Below are positions 5,553-5,620 of a stretch of 5,620 bases of DNA, piece after piece. Where the stretch lies: positions 1 through 5,620 of the forward strand of contig PWOK01000312.1 of the NCBI GenBank assembly GCA_003557445.1, in the 5' to 3' direction. Made by a program: the position numbers and the translations under genes. The notes beneath the pieces are model-generated. The model was not told the DNA's origin. It did no database searches and worked only from the letters and a program-made list of their open reading frames with translations. Within the stretch, counting starts at the first letter, position 1. Each line of letters begins with the position of its first letter. The stretch comes from Halanaerobiaceae bacterium. GTDB taxonomy: Bacteria; Bacillota_F; Halanaerobiia; Halanaerobiales; CSSED10-376.

Positions 5553-5620
5553 CCAGGATTTTTCACGTGCTTTTGTAACCTGATTCCATTTTTCGGGACT
5601 TAATGGTCTATCAAAACTTC
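5523..5620 (-). CDS. C-terminal end of an unidentified - strand gene (partial)
   Basis: The only open - strand frame from the window edge gives 31 residues before TGA (5525-5523); the other two frames hit stops within seven codons. It reads SFDRPLSPEKWNQ, continues with KAREKSWKQ, and ends GDDSFAS. The mix of charged, Trp and Pro residues looks like real protein rather than shadow translation, and the terminator-like structure overlaps its stop as expected of a true 3' end. I cannot name the family. It converges on the ankyrin gene, with 29 bases between the two stops. Confidence 0.5.
   Translation of the reverse strand, partial: SFDRPLSPEKWNQVTKAREKSWKQGDDSFAS

Overview
The window looks like a stretch of chromosome from an AT-rich, Firmicutes-type bacterium, possibly a halophilic anaerobe of the Halanaerobiales. 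The evidence is the AT-rich codon use, strong G-rich Shine-Dalgarno (SD) sequences, two TTG starts, and the gene order ribD-ribE-ribBA-ribH, which is typical of Firmicutes. The species-level guess is inference only.

Positions 1-3423 (+ strand) hold a compact riboflavin operon. RibD (deaminase/reductase) lacks about its first 11 residues at the window edge. It is followed by RibE (riboflavin synthase), RibBA (3,4-dihydroxy-2-butanone 4-phosphate synthase fused to GTP cyclohydrolase II) and RibH (lumazine synthase). RibBA starts from GTP and ribulose 5-phosphate. RibD processes the GTP-derived pyrimidine, RibH condenses the two branches, and RibE dismutates lumazine to riboflavin. The pyrimidine phosphatase is not in the window, and any FMN riboswitch leader would lie upstream of base 1. 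The main anomaly is a one-base frameshift near 2671-2678. It splits RibBA inside its GTP cyclohydrolase II domain, separating the zinc site and active-site Tyr from the downstream Asp/Arg. A terminator that works in both directions follows ribH.

Positions 3491-3760 (- strand) encode a small protein with two membrane helices and two CxxC pairs (a possible zinc ribbon), with a recognisable sigma-A-type promoter and a perfect SD. A 131-bp divergent intergenic region separates it from a + strand gene (3892-5493) for a secreted ankyrin-repeat protein. That protein has a Sec signal peptide, ten ankyrin repeats and a hydrophobic, probably membrane-embedded C-terminal domain. After a second terminator-like structure, the last ~98 bases hold the 3' end of an unidentified - strand gene.

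I see no CRISPR array, tRNA, rRNA, insertion sequence or obvious new multi-gene system. The points most worth a second look are the ribBA break and its restart-like geometry, the exported ankyrin protein, and the shared stop-to-terminator arrangement at the two convergent gene ends.
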